Positions 63,305 to 64,000 of a DNA stretch of 64,000 nt are shown in pieces. The notes under the pieces were generated by a model. That model ran no database searches. It was not told the DNA's origin and saw nothing but the letters and a program-made list of their open reading frames with translations. The stretch's first letter is position 1. Each line of letters begins with the position of its first letter. The stretch spans positions 40,277,553-40,341,552 of the forward strand of contig OX457050.1 in assembly GCA_949752735.1 (NCBI GenBank). The letters are read 5' to 3'. The DNA is from Lumbricus terrestris. Its lineage: Eukaryota > Annelida > Clitellata > Crassiclitellata > Lumbricidae. A program made the translations under genes and the position numbers.

Positions 63305-63420
63305 CGGAGAAATGTGAATGAAGTGTCCCGCAACTTCATCCACCGAAAATCTTTTCGTCTTCCTAAGTGGAGCAGTCAAGATGTAGGGCAGCAAGTGTAC
63401 AGCATACTCCATTTCAACAC
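63305..63420 (-). CDS. Penultimate exon of the SAMD3-like-tail gene
   Basis: 116 bp on the minus strand: acceptor ATTTTTACAG (exon from 63420), donor CCG|GTACCA at 63305. Reading VEMEYAVHLLPYILTAPLRK then TKRFSVDEVAGHFIHISP, it resembles the LPxLL...KR.SVxEVxxxFI block that precedes the FALDxLxKL domain in the same protein group. It ends in phase 0, which matches the start of exon 61538-61206. Upstream exons would lie beyond 63.4 kb. Confidence 0.58.
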
Positions 63421-64000
63421 CTGTAAAAATGAAAAACATCATTTGTTTAAAAATAAGAAGTGATCAGTTAAGTGCTTTTTTGGACTTAAAAGTTATAAGT
63501 GCTGTAATACGCAGAGCAAATTCCTGTCCAGGGCAACGGCCTTTGTTGTCATAGACCCTGGTCAAATCGGATCCATCCATTATAAATTTACATAGAGTCA
63601 CAATATATTATTCACCCGTTTGATGGACATATGTGGAGTGCTTCTGAAATGCTTTTAAGCGGCACTTTACAAATTTATTATTACATTACTTCCCATTTAA
63701 ATGGTATAATTTTCACATTGCTTATGGAAGACAACAGCTTTGCATGAGAGTGACATTAGCCCCTTTAAGTGCCAGAAACGTAAAACTAAACATTCCCAAC
63801 TCTGTACTATGACTGTGCTGCTGTAGCCTAGAAATATGTTTATAATCCTCAAACAATAAACACATTTTTAAATACAACTCTGCTGACTTGATGTTATTTA
63901 TATAAATTTTACAGCAGTTCAAGATTACACGTCTCCCTTTAAAATTCCTTCTCCCGTCTAGATAGTATTCCAGCAGCGCATCGTCACTTGAAAGTCAAAC
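63421..64000. other. No further exon recognised
   Basis: Presumed intron. A retroposon-like tail (GCACTTTACAAATTTATTAT, about 63662) is present. A 66-codon minus frame at 63722-63922 has no recognisable domain. Confidence 0.4.

Overview
The window reads as nuclear DNA of a marine deuterostome invertebrate, most likely an echinoderm. Three things point there: a Ty3/Gypsy retrotransposon with the integrase-before-reverse-transcriptase order known from the deuterostome Gmr1 group, foldback transposons built from 15-bp tandem repeats with 8-bp target duplications (the organisation reported for sea-urchin TU elements), and spliced genes with polyadenylation signals. This assignment is inference. 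Roughly half or more of the window is recognisably transposon-derived.

Layout. 1-12.2 kb: decayed non-LTR retrotransposon pieces hit twice by small transposons, then a 4.5-kb nest of foldback/minisatellite elements. 12.2-27.4 kb: a cluster of C2H2 zinc-finger genes on the + strand (ZNF-A 13.1-14.7, ZNF-B 22.8-24.2, ZNF-C 24.9-26.6 kb) with several finger relics. ZNF-B has a 792-bp duplicated 5' part with an unrelated 844-bp segment between the copies. ZNF-C is cut by a 370-bp transposon that replaces its C-terminal module. 28-29.1 kb: an RTE-like LINE on the minus strand carrying a hAT MITE. 29.1-39.3 kb: another dense field of nested elements. 40.8-42.4 kb: a fourth zinc-finger gene, ZNF-D. 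42.5-47.5 kb: more small elements and a triplicated 150-160-bp unit. 49.3-51.0 kb: the terminal exon of a glycine-rich repeat protein. 52.2-59.5 kb: a complete, apparently intact Gmr1-like LTR retrotransposon. 59.5-64 kb: tandem and dispersed repeats, LINE and SINE copies, and two exons of a minus-strand gene resembling the C-terminus of SAMD3-like proteins.

The main unusual system is a set of non-autonomous elements with different termini (GGTAAAA..., 15-mer CGACAACTCGTCTAC..., 15-mer GGACAA..CCCCCC..., CCATTACCCCC...). They share 8-bp target duplications and nearly all are filled with the same degenerate 30-36-bp minisatellite, core GAAGCTGGAT. They insert into one another, so relative ages can be read from the nesting. 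The zinc-finger genes share a conserved C-terminal module (GECL(L/F) followed by FGCGICD and a C2H2 finger). A palindromic octamer, TAGGCCTA, occurs about 22 times, all outside the large elements and genes. Boundaries marked by target duplications were read directly; family assignments come from memory of family features, without database search.
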